Positions 45,668 to 56,701 of a stretch of DNA of 64,000 bases are shown one piece after another. Position 1 is the stretch's first letter. The number at the start of each line of letters is the position of its first letter. The notes below the pieces were generated by a model that had not been told where the DNA came from, did no database searches, and saw nothing but the letters and a program-made list of their open reading frames with translations. The stretch is from contig RQOL01000943.1 of the NCBI GenBank assembly GCA_013076295.1, forward strand, positions 1 to 64,000, read 5' to 3'. Both the position numbers and the translations under genes were made by a program. This DNA comes from Sanderia malayensis. Lineage: Eukaryota > Cnidaria > Scyphozoa > Semaeostomeae > Pelagiidae.

Positions 45668-46665
45668 CAGGGTTTATTTTAAGGTGCAGTGATAACCAAT
45701 TTGTGCAGTGATAAACCATGATTGTGCAGTGATAAAATCAAATTTGTGCAGTGATAACATTTTAACAAAACAATTTCAGACAAATTTCAAGAAAATATTC
45801 TCACAGTAATGTCGTCCTCGTAGTCATCGATGCAAATAACAAACTAATAGTAAACAGTCAATACTAAGCAATTTAAAAGCTTTGCTGAACCAACCAGCTT
45901 ATTTTCATTTTCTTTCAATATCTTGGTTCTCAAAAACTTTGCAAAACCAAGACTGCTTGTCAGCTTTTGGGGTATCTCGGGCTCAGCATTTTCTATCTGT
46001 CATGAAGTAGTGAATAGTTGGTCTTGGGTCATATTGCCCCAATACTGGCATATTCAAATTTATGTACAAATTATTATTGATTTTTCGTCACTAAAGTCGG
46101 TTTCTTGAACTTGCTTTCATGAGGCTGGTGTGTGCAGATACTAGCCTCTCACAATCTGCAGAATGGGGCTTACAGACAAGGATTCTGGCCAAAATTGTTA
46201 TCAATGCGACCTAATTGTACTACTTCCAATAGGAATGGTGAAGAAATTGATCTGAGTTTGTTTTTTCAACAATTGATTTGAGTTTGTCAATTTAAATGTA
46301 GGCTACAACCACATATCAAACAGTTACCAAGTCGAGATTTGAGCAAAGTATAACATGAAATTCGATCAAATTGCCCAGTCTGTTATTCAAAGATTTTACA
46401 ATGACGAGAAATAGCACATGGCCAGTTGAATAACACACACCTCACCCTCTAATGTTAAGTTTAATATCCGCTAAATAGCCATAAAATGGTTAACTATGTT
46501 TCAGTTCCTGTTCCTCAGAAGTCGAAATGAGTGGAGCATATTGTTCTAAATGTTAGTAGAAAGGCGTGGTCATTACAAGTTTCGAAAGACAACGCCCATA
46601 TCATCAAAATTTGCTAAATATGTGCAATGATAAAAAATCCTTAAAATAAACCCTGATTTGGCTGC
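45668..46665. mobile_element. hAT-like element inside the Gypsy integrase
   Basis: Ends CAGGGTTTATTTTAAGG and complement, with a perfect 8-bp duplication ATTTGGCT (45660-45667 and 46666-46673). 998 bp, no transposase. It begins with a run of GTGCAGTGATAA repeats. It splits the integrase between the zinc-binding and core domains. Confidence 0.93.
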
Positions 46666-46828
46666 AGCGGGTGCAGTGCTGAACAAACTCTTTAATTGAA
46701 AAGTCCATGCGAGGCCCGAAAAATCGTTCTTTGGCGCGAAGAATAGTTCGGTTGATACCCATGTGACCGGCAGAAGGGCTATTGTGTAGACCAGCAAGGA
46801 CACGCGGAACAAGACTGGCAGGAATCAC
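46666..46828 (-). pseudogene. Gypsy integrase N-terminal zinc-binding domain
   Basis: The frame holds HNSPSAGHMGINRTI and FVQHCTRCSQI: the H-x..H and C-x2-C of the integrase HHCC domain, 30 residues apart as usual. It is one frame away from the upstream pol frame (a shift near 46845), and its continuation is cut by the hAT-like insertion. Confidence 0.88.
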
Positions 46829-46920
46829 AACTGTTCGCGCGCAAATCCTTGTTTAGATGTTTGAGCTTTAACCAGCAATCCGTTATTAAAATACAAGCGG
46901 TCCCAACAGTCCCAAAAAGA

Positions 46921-49440
46921 TCACAATTGTGGGTCATGGCGCCAAGCAAAGATAGGTGGTTTAGGAAGGTTTTGTTGCTTTAAAGCTTTCACGATGTTAA
47001 TGGCCGGGTCACTGTGCTGAGCTGCATATAAATCGATATCAGGTACTAATTGAACTAGACAGGTAAAAGACGAAATTTTTGACAACGTAGCAATTTCATT
47101 AGGCCCAGCTGATGCTGTATGGTTGAGTCGAGAAAGAGCATCAGCATTTTGATTAGACGCCCCAGGCCGATGTTTGACGGTAAATTGAAATTCCTGCAGG
47201 TCCATAATCCAACGGGCAACACGCCCTTTTGGCTCCATCGATTGTAGCCATCTAAGCGCACTATTATCTGTCACAATTTCAAACTCGTGGCCTAATAAAT
47301 AAACACGAAAATGTTTAGCGGCAAAAACTACTGCTAACGCTTCTTTTTCCATGGTGGCGTAATTGCGTTCGCGCGGGGAAAGCGTGCGACTAGCGTAAGA
47401 AATCACGTGCTCACGGCCATGTGTGTCAATTTGCGTGAGTACGGCACCAAGACCTACGTCGGAAGCGTCAGTTTGAAGAACAAAACGCCGTTCAAAATCA
47501 GGATATGCTAAAACCGGTACGGAACACAATAAGATTTTAAGCTGTTCAAATGCGGCTTGATGAAGCGGTAACCAGGTAAAACGTGCTTGCTTTCTAGTTA
47601 AATCGGTAAGTGGCGCAGCAACAGTTGCAAAATCTGGAATAAAACGCCGGTAATAACCTGCTAAGCCTAAAAATGAACGCAATGCTTCTAAAGATTGTGG
47701 TGCAGGTAGATCACGAACGGCTTTAATTTTATTGGGATCAGTGTGTACCCCATTACGCGAAACCGTATGGCCTAAATATACAACTTCTTTCGCCCCAAAC
47801 GAACATTTAGAAAGCCTAACACGGACATGATTTTCGCGGAACCGCTGTAGTACCGTTTGTAAACGCGCGCAGTGTTCAGAAATTGTTTGTGAATAAATGA
47901 TTACGTCGTCAAAGTAACAAAGGCAAATATCATATGTGAGGCCAGACAGAATTATTCCTACAGCGCGTGCAAACGTGGCAGGCGCATTTGACAAACCATA
48001 GGGCATCCGTAGAAATTCGAACAACTCAGCAGGCGTAATAAAAGCCGTTTTTTCGCGCGCTTCAGGTGACATTTCCACTTGCCAATAACCGCTGCGCAAA
48101 TCAAGTGTACTAAAATACGTGTTATTACTTAAAGAATCTAATAAATCATCGACCCGTGGAAATGGGTGTGCATCGGTTTTTGTGACTAAATTAACTTTGC
48201 GATAATCGATACAAAACCGGTATGTGCCGTCTTTCTTTATGACAAGAACAACAGGCGACGCCCAGGGGCTAGTACTAGGTTGAATGACTTTTTGGGCCAG
48301 CATATCAGAAACCTGTTTATCAACTTCTCCTCGATAATGAAAAGGTAAGCGTCTGGGCTGTTGGCGAATTGGAGGGGCATTTTCAGTGTCAATTTTGTGT
48401 GACAAGACCGTGGTATGCCCCAGTTCGTTGGCAAAAACGTCGGAAAATTCGAGCAATACGTTCCGTATCTCTGTCTTATGTCTATCACTAAGATCTGAAC
48501 TAAGGGCGTTATCGAATTCGGCAACAGTTTGTTGATCCAATGAAGGAGACAAACTGGCAGCCACAAGGTCTTGAGACACCTGTTCAACAGTCGAAACTAA
48601 TGGCCAAAATTGAGCGATCTTCTCACCTGCATGCAATGTAACATCTACAGTAGAAGGATTTAAAATACGCACTGGTATTTTTCTTTGACATGAAAAACTA
48701 ACTGTGTAGGCTGTATAAAATGCAAGATCTGATGAGTCATTCAGCTTGCCTATCATTCCTAACTGGTCACTACATTGCTTAGGTACCTGGGCCTCAACTA
48801 GACTTTCTGTACGACTGGGTACTAACAAATCCTGGGCCAAGGTCACAAAAACTGGTCCACGTTCGGCTGATTGCACAAATACTGGTAAACCCTTCCCTGG
48901 GGGCGGACTGGCAGATGCAGAAAACCCAGGAGGCGGTTGGCGTGCAGAATCAGACAAGGGAATTAACGGAGTACTGCCATGAGATCCAACCAAACAATAA
49001 GAATTACCTGGGGTGGCCAATTGCAACAAATTAGAGGTGAGAAAATCCCAACCCAGCACGCATTGGAGAGGTTCAAGCACATTATCGCAAACCATAAATT
49101 CCCCAGAATACGACAAACAACTATCCGGAAAGTTAATAGAAATAACTACAGAGCCTAGCGAATTTAAAGGTTGGCCTGTGATCGATATACATTTGTTGGA
49201 GGTGCTTCTAAACGGCGGGCATGGCTGGTTGCGCTGTTTGCAGCCCGCAGCAATTTGCTGGAAAACAGTAAAACTGATGATGGATTTCATTGACCCGGTG
49301 TCAATGAGAGCAGGTACTAGAACGCCCGAAGCTTCACAAAATAACAAGGGTTGGCGAAGGCCTTTAGGCTTCGCAGCGGAAGGGGAAACAGAAGCATCTC
49401 CAACCGAAAATACTGAGGGGTGCTGATCGCTCCAACCCAT
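46921..49440 (-). CDS. Gypsy pol: protease, reverse transcriptase, RNase H
   Basis: 839 codons. Aspartic protease ALIDTGSMKSI at about residue 45. RT motifs CIDYRKVN, FSTLDLRSGYWQVEM (first Asp), YGLSNAPATFARAV and the catalytic CYFDDVIIYS. RNase H has FVLQTDASDVGLGAVL (Asp), MEKEALAVVFA (Glu), IVTDNSALRWL (Asp) and NADALSR. The ATG overlaps the gag stop as TAATG, suggesting reinitiation or coupled expression instead of a fusion. It ends at a TGA at 46921 where the original polyprotein must have continued into integrase. Confidence 0.93.
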   Translation of the reverse strand: MGWSDQHPSVFSVGDASVSPSAAKPKGLRQPLLFCEASGVLVPALIDTGSMKSIISFTVFQQIAAGCKQRNQPCPPFRSTSNKCISITGQPLNSLGSVVISINFPDSCLSYSGEFMVCDNVLEPLQCVLGWDFLTSNLLQLATPGNSYCLVGSHGSTPLIPLSDSARQPPPGFSASASPPPGKGLPVFVQSAERGPVFVTLAQDLLVPSRTESLVEAQVPKQCSDQLGMIGKLNDSSDLAFYTAYTVSFSCQRKIPVRILNPSTVDVTLHAGEKIAQFWPLVSTVEQVSQDLVAASLSPSLDQQTVAEFDNALSSDLSDRHKTEIRNVLLEFSDVFANELGHTTVLSHKIDTENAPPIRQQPRRLPFHYRGEVDKQVSDMLAQKVIQPSTSPWASPVVLVIKKDGTYRFCIDYRKVNLVTKTDAHPFPRVDDLLDSLSNNTYFSTLDLRSGYWQVEMSPEAREKTAFITPAELFEFLRMPYGLSNAPATFARAVGIILSGLTYDICLCYFDDVIIYSQTISEHCARLQTVLQRFRENHVRVRLSKCSFGAKEVVYLGHTVSRNGVHTDPNKIKAVRDLPAPQSLEALRSFLGLAGYYRRFIPDFATVAAPLTDLTRKQARFTWLPLHQAAFEQLKILLCSVPVLAYPDFERRFVLQTDASDVGLGAVLTQIDTHGREHVISYASRTLSPRERNYATMEKEALAVVFAAKHFRVYLLGHEFEIVTDNSALRWLQSMEPKGRVARWIMDLQEFQFTVKHRPGASNQNADALSRLNHTASAGPNEIATLSKISSFTCLVQLVPDIDLYAAQHSDPAINIVKALKQQNLPKPPIFAWRHDPQL

Positions 49441-50380
49441 TAGCGAGGCACCCCTTGGTAGTTTAAAGCTACAGACTTACGGTCATCGGCTATTACAGGA
49501 TACGGAGGCCTTGTACGGCGTTGGTTGTTGGCGCATACAGCTGCTGTGTGTCCCCAGCCAGAACAAGCTGAGCAGCGCATCGTATTCGTAGTGGACTGGT
49601 GGTCTTGACGGCAATTCCGCGCGAAGTGGCCTTCCTGCTGACAATGAAAGCAACGAATGCGGCGTTTTGTCGGTGGCGGAGGGGGTGAGGTAGGGGCAAT
49701 TGCTGCCAGAAGATCGGTTTGACGAGCGGTCAGTTGTGCCAACAAATCAGCCATTTTCGTCATTTGTTGTTGATGCTGTTCTTGCTGTTGTTGTAGTTGG
49801 CCAATCACAGTTGGAGACTCAGCAGCGGAAGATTCATCGAGGCCGGAAGCACATGTTGCGTAGTTCGAATTGCTTGAAGGCAAAGCTTGAATTGCGCGAT
49901 GCCTCTGGGCAAAAGACACCATTTCGTCTAACTGCGGTATTGGATTGGATTCCAAAAGTTTCATTTTCATGCCGTCAGGCAGGCTTTTCATAAACTGACG
50001 CTTCAGCAAAGCATCGAAAGCTGCGTTGCTTAGATCAGGCTCAGCATCTTTTAGGCAGGCCTTTAATCTCCATAAAAACAACATCGGGTCTTCAGACGCC
50101 CGCAGAGTTGAATCTTCGAATAAACGATAGTGACGCTCACGATCAACTGGTGGCGAAAAACAGCGCAAAAGACTTGTCGTTAAATGAGAGTACGTGTCTT
50201 TTTCATCCTCCCCCAACGATTCAAAATACGTAGCTGCAGGGCCTTGTAGAAAGGCAGGCAATTTAGCAAACCGTTTGGCATCTGTGTCCCAACCATTAGC
50301 TTGTGCACACAGCGTGTGAAATGTTTCAACCATCCACTAAAATTTCCGTCACTAAAACGCTCGGGAAGAACGTTTGCCAT
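49440..50380 (-). pseudogene. Gypsy gag with two zinc knuckles, one frameshift
   Basis: The ATG at 50380 begins MANVLPERFSDGNFSGW. A one-base shift at about 50335 moves the rest into the frame VETFHTLCAQANGW..., which is open to 49440. The capsid-like region is followed by a Gln-rich stretch (QLQQQQEQHQQQ) and two C-x2-C-x4-H-x4-C knuckles, CFHCQQEGHFARNC and CSACSGWGHTAAVC. It packages element RNA. The stop codon overlaps the pol start. Confidence 0.9.
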
Positions 50381-50410
50381 AATCAAGCCAGTTTACTCCT
50401 GTCACCAATT

Positions 50411-50723
50411 TGTAACGTGTACAGTGGCACAGTAGTATGACACAGATAGAGACGTTCTTCAGCGAGGTCTTACTAATTCAGAATCACACATATATCTAAC
50501 TATTTTACACACATACAAAGACTATACATTGACGGAGTTCTGGCTAGTGTCTGTCGTTACCGGAACACTGAGACAATACACAAGCTAAGATAAGAACATA
50601 AACTGTACATGACGAGAGATACAAACGGATTATTGACAGGGAAACAGAGTATAATTAATAGAAAAAAATCACACAACATATAACTAAAATGAATGAACAG
50701 CCACGTGCCTTATACACGTGACA
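50411..50723 (-). repeat. Gypsy 5' LTR
   Basis: 313 bp; see the partner at 44277-44581. It carries an 8-bp extra segment relative to it. Confidence 0.95.
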
Positions 50724-52560
50724 CAAAGACAATTAAGAAATCAACACTATTAATGCTATCTCGACAGGTATGGCTCTAAACAACAGACATATAGTTTTCA
50801 TTTTATTTGCAATGCAAAACATACCTTTATGTAGCATGGCGCGTTTTTTACACCGCCTTTACAACTGCTTTGGTGCTTAATGCAAAAATCTTCTTTGTAA
50901 TTCTTGAATCCAATTCATCAGTGTTCACATAATTCTCTACGTTTTGTGACCAGGTAGTTGTAGAAATTTAATAGGTTGTTTTGTTTTCTCTGTTGTTCTA
51001 AGCAAAGGTATCACCCTGAAAGGTTCTTAAGACATTGGTTTTTGTATGCGGGTGTTCACTGCAAATAACCTTAGCTGTTGGTTCGTAGCAGACGATGGGC
51101 TCCTCAATGTTTGATCGTAGAGAACTTGAATCTTTCCCCATGCATAAATGGTTAGCGACGGAAGGAAACTAGTCTCTGCTTGCCGCTGATTTCAAAAGCA
51201 TGCTTGAACCATCTAATGGCATTGGTACAAAAGAACCCAAACGGCATCTGCTGGGCATTGGATTTTGAGAAACTTGCCAAGAGTAGCACGTGGTTCTGAA
51301 ATGCAGTTCACGTGTTCAGATGTAAGGATCGTTGATGGAAGCCTGCAAGAAATTCAATGGCAATCTAGAGTTAGTATAATGAAGATTGTAAATTGATCGT
51401 TTGTCCATCCTCTAAACATCCAAAGCTTAATTTTATTACATCCTTTTGTGCTTGCTTTACGTTCTCATTGAAACCTTGAATTTAAATATGAATTTAATTG
51501 AATTGCTTTTTGGAAACGAGGCTGTAATAGCGGATTATGTATGTTTTACTTTCGAAGTGTGATACCAGCATTCCTTTACTTACGTTTGCGATTGTTATGT
51601 AATATAGCGATGAAGTTTCTTGCGGGCAATTTCTAAAAACTGCATATCTTTTCATTGTGCAATGATGCAACTTCGCGATGAATGTTCGTAAAGCAGAATG
51701 CGAAGATGAAAGAAACATATTTCAAGTCCTTTATATCATTCAATAAGTCAATCTCATATCCAATCAATACTAAAGGCTTGAATACATCAACTAGTATAGC
51801 CAATGACACGCACACTCTAATCTGCCATCGTAATAGATTACCTATGCAATAAAAAACTACCCTGTTATTCTGAGTTGCGTGAGAGTTAAACTTGAGTTTC
51901 GAACATCTATGACATGTACACGCATTGGATTCAATTAAAGGGCTTATGCAGCCTAAAATGACATATCGACTTTTTTACGGAAAGAAAAAGAAAAGATCTG
52001 AGTGCCAATATGAACCATTTTGAGTGTTTTGTGACGAGTAGAAGTATGCTTTTCTTTTAAGCTCAAATACACCCAGGTCTGTTTAAGATGTTTCTCTAAC
52101 TATGACGTCAGTTTGATGACACGCGAATCAGTTTTATAGGGATCGGTATGGGAAAATTTGATCGCGGACAACAGTTTGTTTAATACCTCGATTTAAGTCA
52201 CACCGATTTAAATTCTCTCACCAGTGGCTAAAATCGCGATACTTTCAAGTAAACACAAATTTGATCACAAACTTTTGAGAAAATAAATGATTTCCATGAT
52301 TTTGTTTCCTTATATCAGTGTATATTTTTAAGACTTTTCATCAGTGTAAAAGTATTTGAAAGAGACTGAAAACGGCCATGAACGTAGAAAGCATTTAATA
52401 CTTTGGAGGCGTGGCCGTTTGAAACACACATTTCATGGTATAATGCTGTTAGTGTCCTGTTTCTCATAAAAAAGACGCCTCTTTGCGCATGCGCCTTTTA
52501 AGTCAAAACAGTAGCCCCACGTGCGACAAGATAATCTTGATTTGGCCGGTCGATAAGAAA
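50724..52560. other. Duplicated and unique non-coding sequence
   Basis: 50724-51530 matches copy A. 51541-51672 matches 26810-26941. 51935-52090 matches 16822-17000 (TTAAAGGGCTTATGCAGCC repeat). No gene supported; the last 400 bp may be LINE 5' leader. Confidence 0.5.
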
Positions 52561-52586
52561 ACTTTGTTTGTTATTAGAACGATAAC

Positions 52587-55500
52587 ATGAGTATTAAAAT
52601 TGTATCTCTTAATGTACACGGCTTGAGAAGTTTTAATAAGTGTCAAGATTTAATTTTTTGGCTTGGTACTTTCTATTTTGACATTATATTTATACAAAAG
52701 ACTCATTTTACATGCAAAGCTGACACTGTTGCTCTGTCTCGTATTTGGGAAGGCCAATGCTTTTTTTCGTTCGGCTCCAGTCATAGTGCTGGTGTTGCTG
52801 TTCTGCTGAACAAGAAATTTTCCCACAAGCTATCTTCCAGTTCATATGATCTTAATGGTCGTTGGATCAACCTATCGTTAGATATTGACTCGACAACGTT
52901 ACAGCTTGTCAATATATATGCACCAAGCACAATAGGTGAGAGGTGCTCTTTTTTCTCATCCTTGTTTTCTGTTATTAAAGGTGGTGTTCCCACTGTTTTT
53001 GGCGGTGACTTCAATTGTATTGAAGATACATACAAATTTGGCGGTGATACCCAGCAAGGCTCTTCAGATTTGCATAGCCTACAAGCTATCAATAGTTCCT
53101 TTGGTCTTAATGATGTCTTCAGATCACTTAATCCTTCAGCTCGGTCTTTTACATGTTCTAATAACAATGTCTCTTGTCGACTAGACAAATTCTATGTTTC
53201 TGATGCATTACTATCTAGCTGTATTTCCTCTAGCATCATGTGTTTTCCACTCTCTGATCACGACGGTCCTGTTTTCTCTTTCACCACTCCTAATGTTCCA
53301 AAAAGGGGTCGAGGCACATGGAAATTTAATACTCGTTTGCTCTCGGATGCAGCTTTTTCGTCCAAGATCAATGTTTTTCTTGATCACTGGATCACGAGAA
53401 AGCCAGATTTCAGTGGGAATCTTCACGCCTGGTGGGATATTTGTAAAAAGAAAATGAAGCATATCTGTATTTCTTACTCAAAAAAGGTTGCCAAGCAAAC
53501 GCGGTTTGAAAGACAGCAGCTTGAAACCCAAATTCAATCTCTTTCGTCTATGTCTTCAGGTGATAAAAACCTTTTACAAACTGCCAAGAAGCGTCTTTAC
53601 GATTTAGATATTATTCGAATACCTGGTGCCAGAATTCGGTCAAAAGAACTGTATTTTTCGGAATTCGAAAAGTCCTCGCGTTACTTTTTCTCTCTGGAAA
53701 ACAAAAGACAACAAGGAAGGTCATATCATCCCTGAGCTCTAGGGATGGATCTATTGTTACAGAGCCAGCAGAGATACTCAAGCATATTTCCTCATTTTAC
53801 TCGGACCTGTTTTCCATCTGATGAAACGGATGATGGTTGTCAAGGTTCCTTCTTGATTCGATTTGTCTGTCCTTGCCTGATGATGTGAGGGACACCCTAG
53901 AAGTCCCTATTTCTAGTGAGGAATGTACGAGTGCTTTAAAAGCCATGAAGCCCGGGAAATCCCCTGGCTCTGACGGTTTCCCAGCAGAATTCTATGTACA
54001 TTTTTGGGATCGTTTATCATCTCACCTTGTGGACGTGTTCAACTTTTGTTTTTCCAAAAATCTCCTGTCAGAGTCCATGAGACAAGCCATAATTTCTCTT
54101 CTTTTCAAAAGGGAGATGCAAAAATTTAAAAACTGGCGCCCTATTTCACTTTTGAATGTTGACTACAAGATAGCGTCAAGTCAAAGTCCCTTACTCTTCG
54201 CCTAAAGCAAGTTCTGCAATATGTTATGCACGCTGACCAACCTGTTCGGTCCTCAAAGGTCGATTTTGAGAATTTATTACTAATTCGTGACTCTTTGTCC
54301 TATATTGACAGAAAAAAGTTGCCTCTTGCATTAATCAAAATCGACCAAGAAAAAGCTTTCGACCGCGTAAATTGGGATTTCATGTCTCTTGTCCTGACAA
54401 AACTGAACTTCGGTCCAGTGATTCGCGGCTTCATTTCTACCTTATATGCATCTGTGTTTTGCAAAGTGAACAACAACGGTTACCTAACCGAAAAAATATT
54501 CCTCGAACGTGGGTACGTCAAGGTTGTTCCACTATCCCTTTGCTTTTTTGTCTGACCGCTGAGTGCCTTGGCAACATTGTTAGACAGCACCCTCGTATCA
54601 CGGGTCTTCACATTCCCGGTTGCCCTGAACAGTTGAAAATATCACAATATGCTGACGATACAACAATTTTTGTAAGAGACGAATCGTCCGTTGATGAGGT
54701 TCTTGACACTATTTCCAAATATGAACGTGGCTCTGGCTCCAAGATCAACTTTTCACCTGGTAAGTCTCAGGGGCGGTGGTTTAATAAACAAGTGAACGCA
54801 ATCAGGCCTTCTAGACTACTCTGGTCCAACAGCGATCTGAAATACTTGGCATAGAATTTGGTTCCCCACAGGCTTCAAAATGTACATGGGACAAACGTAT
54901 CGCGAAACTCAACTCGCGCCTCACAGCATGGTCTAGCCGTTATCTATCACTCCGGGGCAAAGTTCTTATTTTAAATTCACTCGCTCTTTCTGGTCTTGTC
55001 TTTGTTGGTTCCATACTCGATATTTGTCCTTCTCACAGTAAAGAGATTAACCGTGTGATTTTTACCTTTCTTTGGGGCAACAAAAATGAACTTGTTTGCC
55101 GTAAGTCTCTATTTCAGCCTGTCAGCAAAGGTGGCCTTGGTGTGACAGATATTTGCACGAAAGTTCAAGCCCTGCATCTGAAACCTCTTCAACACATTAT
55201 AAACCCCAACTACAATGCTAAGTGGGTATTTTTCGCTAGATACTATATTGGCCGGTCCCTAACAAAGTACTCAGCAGAAGCCACCTTTCTTCGCTCCAAC
55301 TTACAGCTTCATTCATTATACCGGCCAACACATTATGATCGTCTTCTGTCCCTTATTGCAAGCCTGCATCCCATCTTTGACAAAATTTCTTCTCAATCAT
55401 CTTCTGTTAAAGATACCTACAGTTTCCTGCTCGAGGGTCAATATATTCGTCCTTCATCCGAGCTTGTTTGGGAAGTGTGTTTGCAAACAAATATTTGCTG

Positions 55501-56050
55501 GCACATTTCTTGGTTGTCTTCCATGAGTGGCATCTCCACAGGCACTGAAAATGATGTCTCATGGAAAATCCTCCACCGCGTTCTTAAGACGTCATCTTAC
55601 CTTAAGAGTTGGGGCCTTAGGATATCAGATCAATGCGACGTCTGTCAGATGATCGAAGATATCAATCATGTATTCCTACATTGTCGAATTGCGAAAACTG
55701 TATGGAAAGTGTTCTCTCCCATTTTCATCTCCATCGTTGGCTGCTTTCTATTGGAGCCTTGCTATATATTTTTTCATATCCTTCCGCAGAGCGTGTCAAG
55801 CAGATCTAAGTCTCTTGTAAATTACCTTCTTAAGTTGATCAAGTATTTTATTTGGTCTTTCCGTTGTAAGCGTAAGTTTGAAAATTTGTCAAGCAGCCCT
55901 GATAACATCGTTTGTGCTGTCAAGGCAGAAATTCGTGATAGGATAAATTTGTCTTTCACGTCGGAAAAATTTTCTTGTCATTTTGATATTTTAGCTCATA
56001 AAAATATACTTTGCAAAGTAGTGGCAAAAGAACTAATTCTTTGTATTTAG
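52587..56050 (+). pseudogene. L1/Tx1-type LINE ORF2: endonuclease, RT, zinc finger
   Basis: ATG at 52587. The AP-like endonuclease (382 codons to 53735) has SLNVHGLRS, then FIQKTH where the catalytic Glu of QETH is Lys, GGDFNCIED, LDKFYVSD and SDHDGPVF. RT follows in broken frames: GKSPGSDGFPAEFY (53.97 kb), WRPISLLNVDYKI (54.13 kb), IKIDQEKAFDRVNWDF (54.35 kb), the catalytic QYADDTTIFV (54.65 kb), then FLWGNKNE..KGGLGVTDI and C-x2-C...H...C in CDVCQMIEDINHVFLHC near 55.65 kb. At least four frameshifts. ORF1 was not found. Dead copy. Confidence 0.92.
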
Positions 56051-56690
56051 GAAATAAATTGTCTTAAATACTTATAATGTAAGCAACTTGAATTGAATAG
56101 AAAATGTATGGAAAATATAATAATAACAGTAAGTTCCTAAATACATGTATCATTGTTGATCTTGTTCGTATAATTGTCCTTGTAACCATTTTCTTTTTAC
56201 TTTGTAAGTAAGTTGAGTTGCATAGAAAATGAAGTGGTGGTGACTTTGCTGTTTATCAGGAGGCACACACAAAAAAAAAGAAGTATCTGTTCTTATCAGC
56301 TTAATATCTGATATGCACCTAAGGGTGCTCAAATATTAAACTGATTTTTGGAATTGGTCTGTGGGCCTGAAGCTTGCTTCACCCAAGACACTGGTTGTCC
56401 TGGTATTGCAGTATCGCTATGGATGGCCTCATTTTCAGTTGTAAGTTAAGTTTTTCGTCTGCTTTGTGGGACTTGTACGTGTTATGCTTCCATTTAAAGG
56501 TTCGATATAATTTAAAACGGATCGCTCTATCTGGCTTGGGATAGCATTTTCGATTAACTGGGGTCGTTTGATATGTTGTTTAAATCATGTTAGTTAGTTC
56601 CGACCAGAGATTGATGTCACGGCAACGCTTCCGTGGATTCACGTTTTTACGTGCGAAATTCCATTCTACTCATGCAATCAAAATCATTCC
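56051..56690. other. LINE 3' end and spacer
   Basis: AT-rich tail after the LINE stop, with an A9 tract at about 56272. The exact 3' end and target duplication were not determined. No gene. Confidence 0.4.
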
Positions 56691-56701
56691 CACAGACTCA
56701 C

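Larger units (their letters stand above)
44277..50723 (-). mobile_element. Ty3/Gypsy LTR retrotransposon
   Basis: Full-length element, minus strand. LTRs run 44277-44581 and 50411-50723; the target duplication is CAAA (44273-44276 and 50724-50727). The empty site CTGTCACACAAAGAC is at about 24990-25005. The PPT AAGGGGGGAAGG directly precedes the 3' LTR. A TGGTGACAGGAG primer-binding-like site starts 3 bp after the 5' LTR. Order is gag, protease, RT, RNase H, integrase. It has frameshifts, a stop and a hAT-like insertion. Confidence 0.95.
39120..51530. repeat. Segmental duplication, copy B
   Basis: Homologous to 20113-25825 but interrupted by the MITE 42270-42680, a LINE piece 42802-43897 and a Gypsy element 44277-50723. 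Outside these the match is close, with small replacements such as 40712-40900. Confidence 0.92.
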
